The notes: generated by a model not told the origin, from the sequence alone. Shown: positions 1-8,625, counted from the stretch's first letter. The stretch: 48,648 nucleotides of DNA from Oscillospiraceae bacterium (GCA_015063695.1 SVTQ01000015.1:1-48648); one strand, 5' to 3'. Numbers and translations: made by a program.

Positions 1-101
1 AACCCCTGTTCAATTTAGAATCGAACAAGGATTTTGAAAATTTGTGGTTTTTGTGTCTACTTTATATTGACAACTTCACACTGCTGGTGGTTTATAGAAT
101 A

Positions 102-142
102 CAAGTAAAACACCCGAATTCCAAAGGAGAAATCCGGGTGTT
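102..142 (-). terminator. Duplicated copy of the isomerase terminator
   Basis: The hairpin lies inside the left repeat copy. Its arms are the same as at 8633-8666 except for two base changes, which leave one mismatched pair in the stem. On the minus strand it is followed by TTTTAC. No intact gene ends into it here, so it is probably a relic, but it could still stop minus-strand transcripts leaving the membrane-protein gene at 320-763. Confidence 0.55.
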
Positions 143-258
143 ATCTTTAATTATTCAAAACGGGTGCTCTGAATTACGCCCAGCTGATAGTACCGGGTTT
201 GGGTTCCTTGATGATAAGTCTGTTAAGGAACTGACATGCCTTTTCAAGACCTTCGTCG
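103..258. repeat. Left copy of a 156 bp direct repeat bracketing the Rhs locus
   Basis: This segment matches 8627-8782 in the same orientation without gaps (constant offset 8524). I count four mismatches by eye. It carries the last 28 codons and the terminator of the sugar isomerase gene that lies intact at 8698-9666. Similarity stops at about 258, exactly where a REP-like palindrome begins. Duplication of a gene's 3' end on the far side of an inserted block is what site-specific integration or a duplication event leaves behind. No integrase gene is visible between the copies. Confidence 0.9.
174..258 (-). pseudogene. C-terminal fragment of the TIM-barrel isomerase gene
   Basis: The minus strand encodes the last 28 codons of the 322-residue isomerase found intact at 8698-9666, including its stop codon. 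The upstream codons are replaced by a REP-like palindrome starting at about 260. There is no start codon or ribosome site, so this is a remnant. It marks one end of the duplication that brackets the Rhs locus. Confidence 0.85.
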
Positions 259-259
259 G

Positions 260-317
260 AGGACAGGGGACGGTTCTGTGTCTTTTGCGTTCAGGACAGA
301 GAACCGTCCCCTGTCCT
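260..317. repeat. REP-like palindrome, GAACCGTCCCCTGT family
   Basis: Positions 261-282 and 295-316 form a 22 bp inverted repeat with one mismatch around a 12-base loop. Each arm carries the core ACAGGGGACGGTTC or its complement (263-276 and 301-314). On the plus strand it is followed by a short T-run, so it could also act as a terminator for whichever strand runs into it. Palindromes of this kind are typically mobilised by RAYT (Y1-type, IS200-like) transposases; no such gene is in the window. Confidence 0.75.
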
Positions 318-319
318 TT

Positions 320-763
320 TTAATTTATCAAACAGGAAATATTCTCAAGATATATTAAAATATCATTTAAATCTTCCTCTGTACAATAATAAGTCAAATT
401 ATAACCATCATATTCTGTTTCTATGCATAGTATTCCTTGCAAAGACTGGTGATCAAAAGTATAAACGATATCTTTACCGAAAAACAAATTGGTTAACCAT
501 GTTTCAACAACACTGACATTTTTTCTGATAACTTCTAAATTAAGAGAGTGTTGTTTAAAATATCGCAAACATTCAGTATTTTCACGTATAGGAACATAAA
601 CGTCTTCCCCTATAGTCAATTCCGTATAATCTTCTGTTATAATCACATTATTAGAATTGCTTTTCTTATTATATACATGAATACAAGCAAGCAATATAAA
701 ACTTAATGTCAATACTATAGTAAACACAAGAAATATCAAAAATATAACTTTTTTGCTTTTCAT
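320..763 (-). CDS. Small membrane-anchored protein of unknown function
   Basis: 147 residues, not recognised. Residues 5-29 form one strong N-terminal membrane helix after a Lys-rich start. There is no lipobox cysteine in the expected place, so the protein is probably a single-pass membrane protein with an outside domain of about 115 residues. The start at 763 has a good ribosome site, AAGGAG, eight bases upstream. The gene is AT-rich compared with the metabolic genes to the right. It lies downstream of the Rhs toxin gene on the same strand, between REP-like palindromes. Such places often collect orphan immunity genes, but nothing in the sequence proves that role. Its stop codon touches the palindrome at 260-317. 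Confidence 0.65.
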   Translation of the reverse strand: MKSKKVIFLIFLVFTIVLTLSFILLACIHVYNKKSNSNNVIITEDYTELTIGEDVYVPIRENTECLRYFKQHSLNLEVIRKNVSVVETWLTNLFFGKDIVYTFDHQSLQGILCIETEYDGYNLTYYCTEEDLNDILIYLENISCLIN

Positions 764-778
764 AAAAACTCCTTTTGA

Positions 779-852
779 CGGACAGGGGACGCGGACACGC
801 GGACAGGGGACGGTTCTGCGCGGACACGCGGACAGTACAGTCCCCTGTCCTC
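779..852. repeat. Compound REP-like repeat
   Basis: The stretch holds two copies of GCGGACACGCGGACA (791-805 and 820-834), a full ACAGGGGACGGTTC core at 803-816, a partial core near 782 and an inverted core near 837-850. It sits directly upstream of the gene starting at 763. It appears to be a nested insertion of the same element family that occurs at 260-317 and 1586-1896. Confidence 0.65.
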
Positions 853-870
853 TTTCTTTTTTCCTATTGA

Positions 871-912
871 CTTTTAATAGTTAGTCTGTCCTTCTTTTAA
901 TAGTTAGTCTGT
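871..912. repeat. 19 bp tandem repeat
   Basis: CTTTTAATAGTTAGTCTGT occurs twice with a period of 23 bases (871-889 and 894-912). It lies between the REP-like repeat and the end of the gene at 923. No function is apparent. Confidence 0.7.
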
Positions 913-922
913 GTTCTTTCGA

Positions 923-1537
923 TCAATTTTCGCAAAGCTTTGCATTATTTACGATTATTCTGCTTGGAGTTGGATTTTGTGAGATTATAATAACCTTTTC
1001 TTCACCATTAATTGTGACGTAGTACCTATAGTTACTATACGAAACATAGTATTCGTACAAAAAGCGAAGTCCTATGTAACGGTAAAGTCCCGCAACTCCC
1101 ACCGAGATCACCGATATATCATCATAAGCCAGAGCTTCATATGGATATGTTGAATTCAGTATACCCAGTGCCATTAAAGCCTCATGGTCCTCCCAGTTGT
1201 TGTCATATTCTTTACGGGTATATCTGCTGAATTGACGATCAAATCCTGTTTCCACTGTTTTCTCCGGATATTCATTAGATATTTCAAGGAAGGAATCGAA
1301 ATAATCATGGTCGCAGTCAAGAACAACTCCTACAGTAGAAGAATAAACATCAGAACTATCATAGCAAGAAAAAACTTCTTCAATAGTAAAGTTTGAAAGG
1401 TCATATCCTAAAAGCTCCGATAATTCTTCTTTGTCCGAAACGAAACGGAAGTGATTTCCTAAAAGGAATAAAACACACAATATGAGTCCCAAACAAATTA
1501 TAATTGCACATATAAGTTTAATCCATTTTCTCACCAT
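923..1537 (-). CDS. Membrane-anchored protein of unknown function
   Basis: 204 residues, no family recognised. Residues 7-28 form a membrane helix after a basic N-terminus. The rest is acidic and rich in Tyr, Asp and Ser and is predicted to lie outside the membrane. A ribosome site (AAAGGCGG) lies about eight bases before the start at 1537. Like the gene at 320-763 it follows the Rhs toxin gene on the same strand, is AT-rich and is surrounded by REP-like repeats. The two proteins do not look alike beyond this architecture. An accessory or orphan-immunity role is only an inference from position. Confidence 0.65.
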   Translation of the reverse strand: MVRKWIKLICAIIICLGLILCVLFLLGNHFRFVSDKEELSELLGYDLSNFTIEEVFSCYDSSDVYSSTVGVVLDCDHDYFDSFLEISNEYPEKTVETGFDRQFSRYTRKEYDNNWEDHEALMALGILNSTYPYEALAYDDISVISVGVAGLYRYIGLRFLYEYYVSYSNYRYYVTINGEEKVIIISQNPTPSRIIVNNAKLCEN

Positions 1538-1585
1538 TTTCCAACCGCCTTTAATATTTTAGTTATATCAGCACACTAACACACT

Positions 1586-1896
1586 AACCGTCCCCTGTCT
1601 TCACTTATTGTTCGGCTGCCGAGATAGGAGTCGTGGCAATCTTAGGGGCATTTTGTAATACCCCTAAGTGCCTTAAACCCTTATGGGAAAAGAGATTTTA
1701 GGTTTTATTCACAACACATAGAACCGTCCCCTGTGTTTTTTGAAAATTAATTAAGATTGACCCGAGGGCGCTTTTCAGCACCCCCGAGTGCATTAATTTA
1801 GAGATTTAGCGAGAACACACAGAACCGTCCCCTGTGTTCCCCCCTGTGTTCCCCCTTCCTTGCAGAACCGTCCCCTGTGTTCCCCCTGTGTTCCTG
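1586..1896. repeat. Array of REP-like elements in a gene-free stretch
   Basis: The 1538-1918 interval has no gene. It holds the core AACCGTCCCCTGT at 1586-1598, 1721-1734, 1822-1835 and 1865-1878, plus several CCCCTGTGTTCC fragments between 1834 and 1896. Two diverged larger units are visible. Positions 1645-1676 and 1766-1797 agree at about 22 of 32 bases, and each is followed 25-45 bases later by a GAACCGTCCCCTGTGTT core. The first unit also forms a perfect 8 bp hairpin (CTTAGGGG at 1641-1648 and CCCCTAAG at 1661-1668). Confidence 0.7.
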
Positions 1897-1918
1897 TTCC
1901 CCTAAACGTCTGAAATTG

Positions 1919-2173
1919 TTATGTTATCAACACTTTTACAGCAGAAAAAAGCGCATACCAAAAGAGGCAATACCACAGAAATGCTGAAACTACCCTTCTT
2001 CGCGTTTCAGACACTGGAACAAAAGAACTCCAAATAAGGATACAAAATGTCCCCAAACAATTATACCCCAAACACATTGCCACAGAAAGGCTGAACTGTT
2101 TAATTAGTAAAAGCAAAGCACTAATTAATACGAATACGATTATAAGTGCCAGGCCCACGTTCTTTTTGTTCAT
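1919..2173 (-). CDS. Three-helix membrane protein, candidate Rhs immunity protein
   Basis: 84 residues. I chose the Met at 2173 because GAGGTG lies eight bases upstream; the longer reading to 2266 would overlap the Rhs coding end. Hydrophobic segments at about residues 6-23, 29-50 and 62-82 suggest three membrane helices with a short basic loop (ETRRR) before the last. The gene starts only 10 bp after the stop of the Rhs gene and is certainly co-transcribed with it. In polymorphic toxin loci the gene directly after the toxin normally encodes the cognate immunity protein. A membrane immunity protein would fit the very hydrophobic toxin tip. No immunity family is recognised, so the role is inferred from position and topology. 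Confidence 0.7.
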   Translation of the reverse strand: MNKKNVGLALIIVFVLISALLLLIKQFSLSVAMCLGYNCLGTFCILIWSSFVPVSETRRRVVSAFLWYCLFWYALFSAVKVLIT

Positions 2174-2183
2174 TTTTAACACC

Positions 2184-5100
2184 TCAAAAACGAATGTACC
2201 CACTCTTTCCGTCTTTATCGAAACGATCAATAAGTTTTGCGACAATATTGCCAGGAGTAAGATCAATCAGCGTAGAAATAAACGCCGCAATTGCAGCCGC
2301 ACCAATGCTAATTCTTGCTTTCCCCACAGAATTATATTTCCTCAGCAACTCATACATGATTGTATCAAGAGAATTGGCCAAAACATAAGCAATTTTATTT
2401 ATCAAATTATTAAATGTTTTTTTAGCCCAAGAAAAAATCTTTCGACTCCATGATAATGCTTTGGCGGGAGCAAAAAAGGCCACACTTAACGCTAAAAGTG
2501 TAAGAATCAAGTCTAATGCCACCGCAACAGAACTTACCTTCAAACTAACCGCCCAGTATCCTAAAAAATCAACATTTTTGATGGGCGAATTTTCGCAATA
2601 ACAATATATGTTGTACTGTTGTAAATTGCTTGCAATTAAGAGGCATAATGGCTCATCACTATTTATCCACCGACCGATCTCAGGATCATAATAACGGCTG
2701 GATACATAGTAGAGCCCTGTCTCAAAGTCGTAATAGTAGCTTCTGTAAGTAAAGGGATTTACTTCGCTTACATAGTCCCATGAATCGTCCTGAATTTGAA
2801 GGATATTACCCCACGCGTCATACAGATAAGTTACAACTATTTCTCCCGTATCGTCGGTGATATACATTACGTCACCCTGAAGGTTTTTGATGTAATAGTA
2901 ATCGTTTCCGAGATAGTTAAGGCCTGTTACTTCTCCGTTTTCGTCGTAGTAGTAATAGATATATTCTTTGCTGTCATTGTACGTGCGTATTTCACCGAGA
3001 ATAGTCGTTCCGTCAAGGATATAATCAACCGTCTCTCCGTTGAAGCTATAGCTTGTTCTGATTCCCTCGGCATTGTAGCTGTAGGTAGCCGTCTTTTTGT
3101 ATTTAACGAAGGAAGTGAGCTCTCTTCCGTTCCAGGTGATGTTGCTCATTCCTCTCCAATTTGTGGGGTTACCCATGCTGTCATAGGTAATACTGCCTGT
3201 GGCGGAGGAGCTTGTCAGTTGATCTTTCCAAACACTGTTACCGTAAGTATAGTTCTCTGTGGAAAGAGGTGTGGCTGTAAGCATACCCGTTGAAAGATAA
3301 TAGGTCTTCTTGGAGAGAATATTTCCGTTATTATCGTACTCCCAAACGTATGAACGGTATCTCGGAACATTGTCCTCGCGGAGAAGCTGTCCTCTTTCAT
3401 CATAGGTGTATCTTACGTAAAGTCCGCCGTTCAGGTCAATGGAGCTGATATTTCCTGCTTCGTCGTAATAGTAGCTGAAATTATTTACGTCTTCTCCTGC
3501 CGTAGCTATCCAACCTACGATATAGTCGGTGGTGGTTCCTGCTTCCGTATCTGTGGTGTAGATATAGTCGTAGGAGATAAGATCTTCACCCTCGGAATTT
3601 TTAAGTACGTTTCCGCTGTCTCTGCCGAAGGCATCTGCATCCTTGGTGTAGGAGTATGCTCCCGTGGGTAGCGTATACAGATTTTTATCAAGGGTTTCAT
3701 CAAAAACGGAGCTGTAAGTGAAGTCTGTTCCGTTTATGTTGTAAATACTTGAGGAAACTTCAGTGTCAGCATCATAATCGGAATACATTTCAAGGGTATA
3801 GGCATCACTTACGGTACGGCTGCCGAGATAAGAACCTACGGCATCGTAAAGGTACTTGGTTGTAATGGAATTTGCTTTATCGTTTTCTTTTATGACGTTT
3901 CCGTTTCCGTCATATTCGTATGTAAACTTTTCAATTCCATTATATGATACGGCGGTAAGATTGTCAAGAGTGTCGTAGGTGTACTCTACCGTACTTCCGT
4001 TTCCGTACTGTACACTTATGATATTTGTATAGCTTGCATCATAGGTATAGCTTACAAGAAGAACTGCATCATCGCCCGAGGAAACGTATATCGCCGCAGG
4101 AAGACTTGCATTGTTGTAGGTGAAGGAATATACCATTCCGTTTGCGTTTACTCCCGAAAGTCTGCCGAAGGTGTCATAAGTATACTGTACGTTTCCTTCG
4201 GATGTATCGAGGATTCCGTCTTTGTCAGTGTCGATATACTGCTTTGAAACACTGCCATCGGAATTATATTCATATCTTGTCTGTACGCCCTTTGCATCTT
4301 CAATAAGGGTCAGCCAGAGATTTGTATCGTAACCGTAGGAAACGGTGTTTCCTCTGCTGTCAGTCTGAGAGGTCAGAGTCTTTGTCGTTTCGTTATATAC
4401 GGCGGAGCTTGAAAGAGTGAGAAGGGTCTCATCAATTGTTGCCGAAACGGAAGTGCCCGAAACTTCTCCGATGGGAGAATACGTATAGTTCGTTGTTACA
4501 CCGTCTGTTGTCTGACTTGTAAGTCTGTCATTTGAATAAACGTAACTTGACGTAATATTTCCGTCTTTGTCTTTTACTGTTGTAAGATTACCGTCGGTAT
4601 CATAAACGTATTCTTCTACAAGAACACCTTCAGCATCAATTATTCTTGTAAGGTTGTCATTTTCGTCATATATATATTCGTATGACGGCTGATTGTTGGC
4701 GGTTACCGATGTGATATTTCCGCCTTCGTCATAGTTTATCTTCAAAGCAGAGCTTTGAGTAAGTGAAATATTATCAAAGAGAGCCTTGTTAACGTTATTA
4801 TCGTAAGCGGCTCCGACCTTTATGCTTGTGATCTCGGTAACTGTCAGCTCGTCCGTATTTTCGGGCATTTCAACAACAGCCGAGGTGTACTGCCATGCGT
4901 TTGTCTCGTCGGAGAAAGGAATATCTGTTTTGTGCGTCAGAGTGTATTCAACTCCGTCAGCATCCTTTGCCTTGTAGGTAACGTCTGCAAACAGCTTGAA
5001 GCTTGCTTCTCCGTCAGCCTTTGCAGACTCAGCTTTACCCCAACCCGAAAGAATGAATGAGGTTTCGGGAATACCGCCAACGTTTACCGTGCGATAAGCG

Positions 5101-8100
5101 GAAAGCTCCTTTGAAGGTGAGCCTGTCATTTTAAGAGCAAACGAGCCAAACTTTATATCAGGTTCCAAGGCGGAGTTTGTTACGGTTATATTTTCTGCAT
5201 CTGATAAGGTCCAAAGATCAGTATCTCTTTCAAAGCCGTAGCCGGAAAGAAGGTCATAAGCAGAAGGAGCAAGACCGTAAGACCTTTCGGCTTTTATGCC
5301 GTCAATATATACGGTACCCGAAGTTCCGAGAATACCTATATTCAGACGTTCTGAGGAAATCACATCCGCATCGTAGGTCAGGCTTATTCTTTCCCAACCG
5401 TTATCAAGCTTCTCATTTGTTTTAATTACGTCAAAGCAGGAAGCAAAAATTTCTCCTGTTAAAGGAGAAGTGACCCACATACCGATCTTTCCGTTTACGC
5501 CCTCGGTAGCTTTAACATAGGCTGAAACGGTAATGCTTCCCGTGGTGCCGACTAAAGTTTTCCTGATTCCGCCGTATGCTTCTTCCTCTCTGTTCAAAGT
5601 ATATTTGAATGAAGTGTCACCTTCGTATGCTTCTTCGGAGGTTACTTCAAAGGCGCCGACGGAAGAATCGGTAAGGTTCCATGAGCTTGTGCCAGTTTCA
5701 ATAAGATTCTTGCTGATTACTCCCGTGGATGCGATTTTTGATATGTTGTTATCCTTTGAGCCGAGAGTTGTTGCGTTTGAGCCGTCGGCATATCCGTAAA
5801 TACCGCAACCGAGAACAGCTTCTCTTGCATAGTCTTCATTATATACAAGGGTACATCTGCCATGATAATCAAATACGTATGTAGTGTAAATATCATCTGC
5901 CGTTCCTTCGGTTATGTCGTGACCGAAATATTTTACCGTAGTGGAATTGCCGTTTGCGTATTCAAACTTTACGCCGTTGGAAGCTTCATTTTCGGCATAT
6001 TTCCACGTTACTGTCCTTGTGTTGAAGGGAACTGTTTTTCCTTCATATTCTTCATAGAACTCAATATATACGTTCTTTCCCGTACAATCGGTTATCTGTC
6101 TAAGATGATAGCCCGATGATGCAAGATAGTTGTAGGTAGCCGTAGTGATTGCAAGGGCAGAATCGTATACGGATGTCAGTCTTCCGTTGGTATAGGAATA
6201 ACTGACGGCCCTTCCGTTCATGGTTACGGACGAAAGATATCCCTGACTGTTGTAGGAAAGAGTTGCCGTCGTGCCCGAAGGGTCTGAAACGGAAGTAATT
6301 CTTGCGGGATAGGTCGTATCATAGGTATACGTAATCGCATTTCCGTCGCTGTCAGCTTCGGAAATAAGATAACCGTTTAAAGTGCTGTCTTCCTCAACTA
6401 TCTTGAACGTTTTAGTATAATCGGAGGCATCTTTAATTACATACTGTGTTTCAGAGACCGTGAGGGTCAGTCCCAAGTCGTCTTCATCTACAAGGACATT
6501 TTCATCATTCAGATAAAAGTAGTGCTCTGTTCCGTCACCGTCGGCGTATATGTATTTATAGTTGCTGTCAACACCATCCTCAGCAGATACGGGAACGACT
6601 GTTTGCTGAATATTAAGCTTCCATGATTTACCTACGTTCATTCCGTTATACGCGCCGGTTTTCGCAGAATCGGAATTATAGTTCACTTTGAGCAGATATC
6701 CGTTATATACGTGGGAAATAGACAACGGCATAACGGATGAGGAAGAGGCAACGTCATTTCTGACAAGAGAAACACTTCCGTTTTCGTTGTTTACGTATAC
6801 GGTACCGCCGTAGCCGGCATCTACTGTCGTGTACGTAAGGCTATCCTCTATACCCTTATCGCTTCTGTATTTTATTACGAAGCATGAGTTGTTTGAAAAT
6901 GTGTTTTTGATCGAAGATACTACGATTTCACCGGAGGCTGTTTCGTCCTTCAATTTCACAAGTATTCCGTGATTTGTTTTTTCGTCATTGAGCCATTCTT
7001 TTACAGCTCGTGTTATATCAAAGGTATATGAAGCATTGATTGAAATTCCTGTTTCGGCATAATCCAGTACCTCGCTGTCATAGGCAGGCTGGGTCTCCCA
7101 GGTTACCGTATCATAGGACCACTGATCGGTGGAAATATTATGCGCTTCAAGGATGGCTCCGGCAGAGCCTCCCCAGTTAACGTATTGAAGCTCCGCGGAG
7201 GTAATAACGTCTGAAGCAGGCAGCTCGGGAAGCTCGAAAGACTGGACGAGAGCTCTTGAAACTGTATTTCCGCCCTTGATCACTATTCCGGGAGAGCCGG
7301 AACTATTTGTAGTTGGGGTTGAAGAGGATACATGCGTATCGGCTGTTTGTTCGTCATTTCCCGTCATTTTAATAACGGGGTCAATTATTACGGGAAACTG
7401 TGTAGCATGATTGTTTATGAAGCTTTTGTCTGCCTCAATTGTAAGTTTATACTTTCCGCCGCCGAGCTCCGAAAGACTGTATTCCACGTCAAGAGAATAT
7501 CTTCCGCCGGCATCGTACATAAAAGGTGCGGGAATAAGGTATTTTCTTTCGGGAGTGTCTTCATTCGACATAAGACTTATGCTGCCGTCTTCGTTAAGTA
7601 CGGGAACAAGACCCGAAAGAGACATTATAAAGCTGTAACTGTAACTGCTCTTTCTTCCGCTTATGACGATATTCTCTTTTACCGAATTGGAAGTCAGAAC
7701 GTAATTTATATCTGTTTTATCTGCCGCATCTTCAAAGCCTATCTCGCCTGTATACTTATCCAGAGACATTACGGCGGCATTTTTTTCTTTTATAGTTTCA
7801 GCGGAAACCGGTGCGTTTTTTTCAATAACCTCAGCCTGTACGTCTGATTTAAGATCTTCAAATGAAAATGTGATCTCATTTTCACCGTCATTGATTTCAA
7901 ACAATGTTCCTTCAGAGGGATCTTTTGCAAACTTAACTTCCATTTCCGAGGAAGTGTTTACATATCCGTCAAAGTCCGTGCTATCCGCGTTATCCTTGGG
8001 ATCATACTTAAAGCTGTTGTCGATATTTTCCCATACGTTATCTGAATTCAGATAATGGACGGGACTTGTGTACTGAACGGCAATATACGTGCCGTCGCTC

Positions 8101-8324
8101 ATTTTAAAATGTTTGGTTCGCTCGTCTCTGAGTGAAACGTCTTCGTAAAGAATTTGTGCTTCTTCTGCGGCGACATTATCCTGTGCGATTAAATCGTTTG
8201 GAACATATCCAAGCTCTGCAGCAAAGATTTTATACGTTATTGCCGGAGCGGATTGTGCGCAAAACAGAAAAGCCAAAAATACGGATATTACTTTGAGTAA
8301 GCTTTTAAAAGTTTGTTTTTTCAT
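2184..8324 (-). CDS. WapA/Rhs-like secreted polymorphic toxin
   Basis: 2046 residues. A signal peptide (about 1-28, ending SAPA) precedes a unique region. Next is a DNRLRE-type domain (about 325-485), followed by a first block of Rhs/YD repeats (about 500-870). A galactose-binding-like jelly-roll insert follows (about 885-1190), then the main YD-repeat block (about 1190-1880), with many copies of the type YxYDxxGN. The conserved Rhs-core end is present (RYYDPEIGRWINSDEP), but the usual DPxG border motif reads DFLG. The last 124 residues are the variable tip. They hold several hydrophobic segments (about 1930-1952, 1975-1995, 2005-2025) and end in KDGKSGYIRF; this suggests a membrane-acting toxin. 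B. subtilis WapA has a comparable layout and works in contact-dependent inhibition. The start at 8324 has TAAGGAG upstream. The downstream partner gene begins 10 bp after the stop. Confidence 0.88.
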   Translation of the reverse strand: MKKQTFKSLLKVISVFLAFLFCAQSAPAITYKIFAAELGYVPNDLIAQDNVAAEEAQILYEDVSLRDERTKHFKMSDGTYIAVQYTSPVHYLNSDNVWENIDNSFKYDPKDNADSTDFDGYVNTSSEMEVKFAKDPSEGTLFEINDGENEITFSFEDLKSDVQAEVIEKNAPVSAETIKEKNAAVMSLDKYTGEIGFEDAADKTDINYVLTSNSVKENIVISGRKSSYSYSFIMSLSGLVPVLNEDGSISLMSNEDTPERKYLIPAPFMYDAGGRYSLDVEYSLSELGGGKYKLTIEADKSFINNHATQFPVIIDPVIKMTGNDEQTADTHVSSSTPTTNSSGSPGIVIKGGNTVSRALVQSFELPELPASDVITSAELQYVNWGGSAGAILEAHNISTDQWSYDTVTWETQPAYDSEVLDYAETGISINASYTFDITRAVKEWLNDEKTNHGILVKLKDETASGEIVVSSIKNTFSNNSCFVIKYRSDKGIEDSLTYTTVDAGYGGTVYVNNENGSVSLVRNDVASSSSVMPLSISHVYNGYLLKVNYNSDSAKTGAYNGMNVGKSWKLNIQQTVVPVSAEDGVDSNYKYIYADGDGTEHYFYLNDENVLVDEDDLGLTLTVSETQYVIKDASDYTKTFKIVEEDSTLNGYLISEADSDGNAITYTYDTTYPARITSVSDPSGTTATLSYNSQGYLSSVTMNGRAVSYSYTNGRLTSVYDSALAITTATYNYLASSGYHLRQITDCTGKNVYIEFYEEYEGKTVPFNTRTVTWKYAENEASNGVKFEYANGNSTTVKYFGHDITEGTADDIYTTYVFDYHGRCTLVYNEDYAREAVLGCGIYGYADGSNATTLGSKDNNISKIASTGVISKNLIETGTSSWNLTDSSVGAFEVTSEEAYEGDTSFKYTLNREEEAYGGIRKTLVGTTGSITVSAYVKATEGVNGKIGMWVTSPLTGEIFASCFDVIKTNEKLDNGWERISLTYDADVISSERLNIGILGTSGTVYIDGIKAERSYGLAPSAYDLLSGYGFERDTDLWTLSDAENITVTNSALEPDIKFGSFALKMTGSPSKELSAYRTVNVGGIPETSFILSGWGKAESAKADGEASFKLFADVTYKAKDADGVEYTLTHKTDIPFSDETNAWQYTSAVVEMPENTDELTVTEITSIKVGAAYDNNVNKALFDNISLTQSSALKINYDEGGNITSVTANNQPSYEYIYDENDNLTRIIDAEGVLVEEYVYDTDGNLTTVKDKDGNITSSYVYSNDRLTSQTTDGVTTNYTYSPIGEVSGTSVSATIDETLLTLSSSAVYNETTKTLTSQTDSRGNTVSYGYDTNLWLTLIEDAKGVQTRYEYNSDGSVSKQYIDTDKDGILDTSEGNVQYTYDTFGRLSGVNANGMVYSFTYNNASLPAAIYVSSGDDAVLLVSYTYDASYTNIISVQYGNGSTVEYTYDTLDNLTAVSYNGIEKFTYEYDGNGNVIKENDKANSITTKYLYDAVGSYLGSRTVSDAYTLEMYSDYDADTEVSSSIYNINGTDFTYSSVFDETLDKNLYTLPTGAYSYTKDADAFGRDSGNVLKNSEGEDLISYDYIYTTDTEAGTTTDYIVGWIATAGEDVNNFSYYYDEAGNISSIDLNGGLYVRYTYDERGQLLREDNVPRYRSYVWEYDNNGNILSKKTYYLSTGMLTATPLSTENYTYGNSVWKDQLTSSSATGSITYDSMGNPTNWRGMSNITWNGRELTSFVKYKKTATYSYNAEGIRTSYSFNGETVDYILDGTTILGEIRTYNDSKEYIYYYYDENGEVTGLNYLGNDYYYIKNLQGDVMYITDDTGEIVVTYLYDAWGNILQIQDDSWDYVSEVNPFTYRSYYYDFETGLYYVSSRYYDPEIGRWINSDEPLCLLIASNLQQYNIYCYCENSPIKNVDFLGYWAVSLKVSSVAVALDLILTLLALSVAFFAPAKALSWSRKIFSWAKKTFNNLINKIAYVLANSLDTIMYELLRKYNSVGKARISIGAAAIAAFISTLIDLTPGNIVAKLIDRFDKDGKSGYIRF

Positions 8325-8625
8325 TTTTTACTCCTTAGTTTTTGTTAGTATTTTGTTTTAACTAAGAAATGAATTGTTCACCGGTATCACCTCTTTCTTT
8401 TAAATTCAATAAATCGGGAAATGCCGTAAAGGGCATATTTCCACATTTTAAAATGCTTCATTTTAAATGTAAAAAAGGACCTTCTGAAAAAGCCCTCTAT
8501 TTATATATAACTGTTTAAAAATCAAAATATTTCACATTTTTGCATTTGTTTACATTATATTTACATTTGTGCAGTGAAATGACGTTTTTTGTGTAACTTT
8601 TGGTGAGTTAAGCTTTTAATACGGA
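8325..8625 (-). promoter_or_regulatory. AT-rich leader and promoter region of the Rhs gene
   Basis: This is a gene-free stretch of about 300 bases. On the minus strand it holds a TATAAT sequence near 8548 without a convincing -35 partner, so the promoter cannot be placed. It also holds an imperfect 12 bp inverted repeat (8453-8479) and a hairpin with a two-base bulge (arms 8417-8425 and 8432-8442). The heptamers ATTTCAC (8529-8535) and GTGAAAT (8574-8580) flank two TTTACAT repeats. No known riboswitch class was recognised. Confidence 0.4.
8358..8381 (-). CDS. Possible seven-codon leader peptide before the Rhs gene
   Basis: A GTG codon at 8381 is preceded five bases upstream by the strong ribosome site GAGGTGAT. 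It opens a frame of seven sense codons (MNNSFLS if GTG is read as Met) ending in TAA, 33 bases before the Rhs start, which has its own ribosome site. The site is stronger than chance would usually give. Whether it is translated, or controls Rhs expression, cannot be told from the sequence. Confidence 0.3.
   Translation of the reverse strand: MNNSFLS

Noticed and set aside
1..60. GTTCGATTC on the minus strand near position 30, considered as a tRNA T-arm
   Set aside because: No acceptor or anticodon arms can be folded around it and the T-stem does not pair.
42..323. 93-codon plus-strand frame at the left edge
   Set aside because: It runs through the duplicated terminator, the isomerase remnant and a REP palindrome, all explained otherwise.
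260..1896. Repeats considered as a CRISPR array
   Set aside because: Units are irregularly spaced, occur in both orientations and are palindromic over their full length; no cas genes are present.
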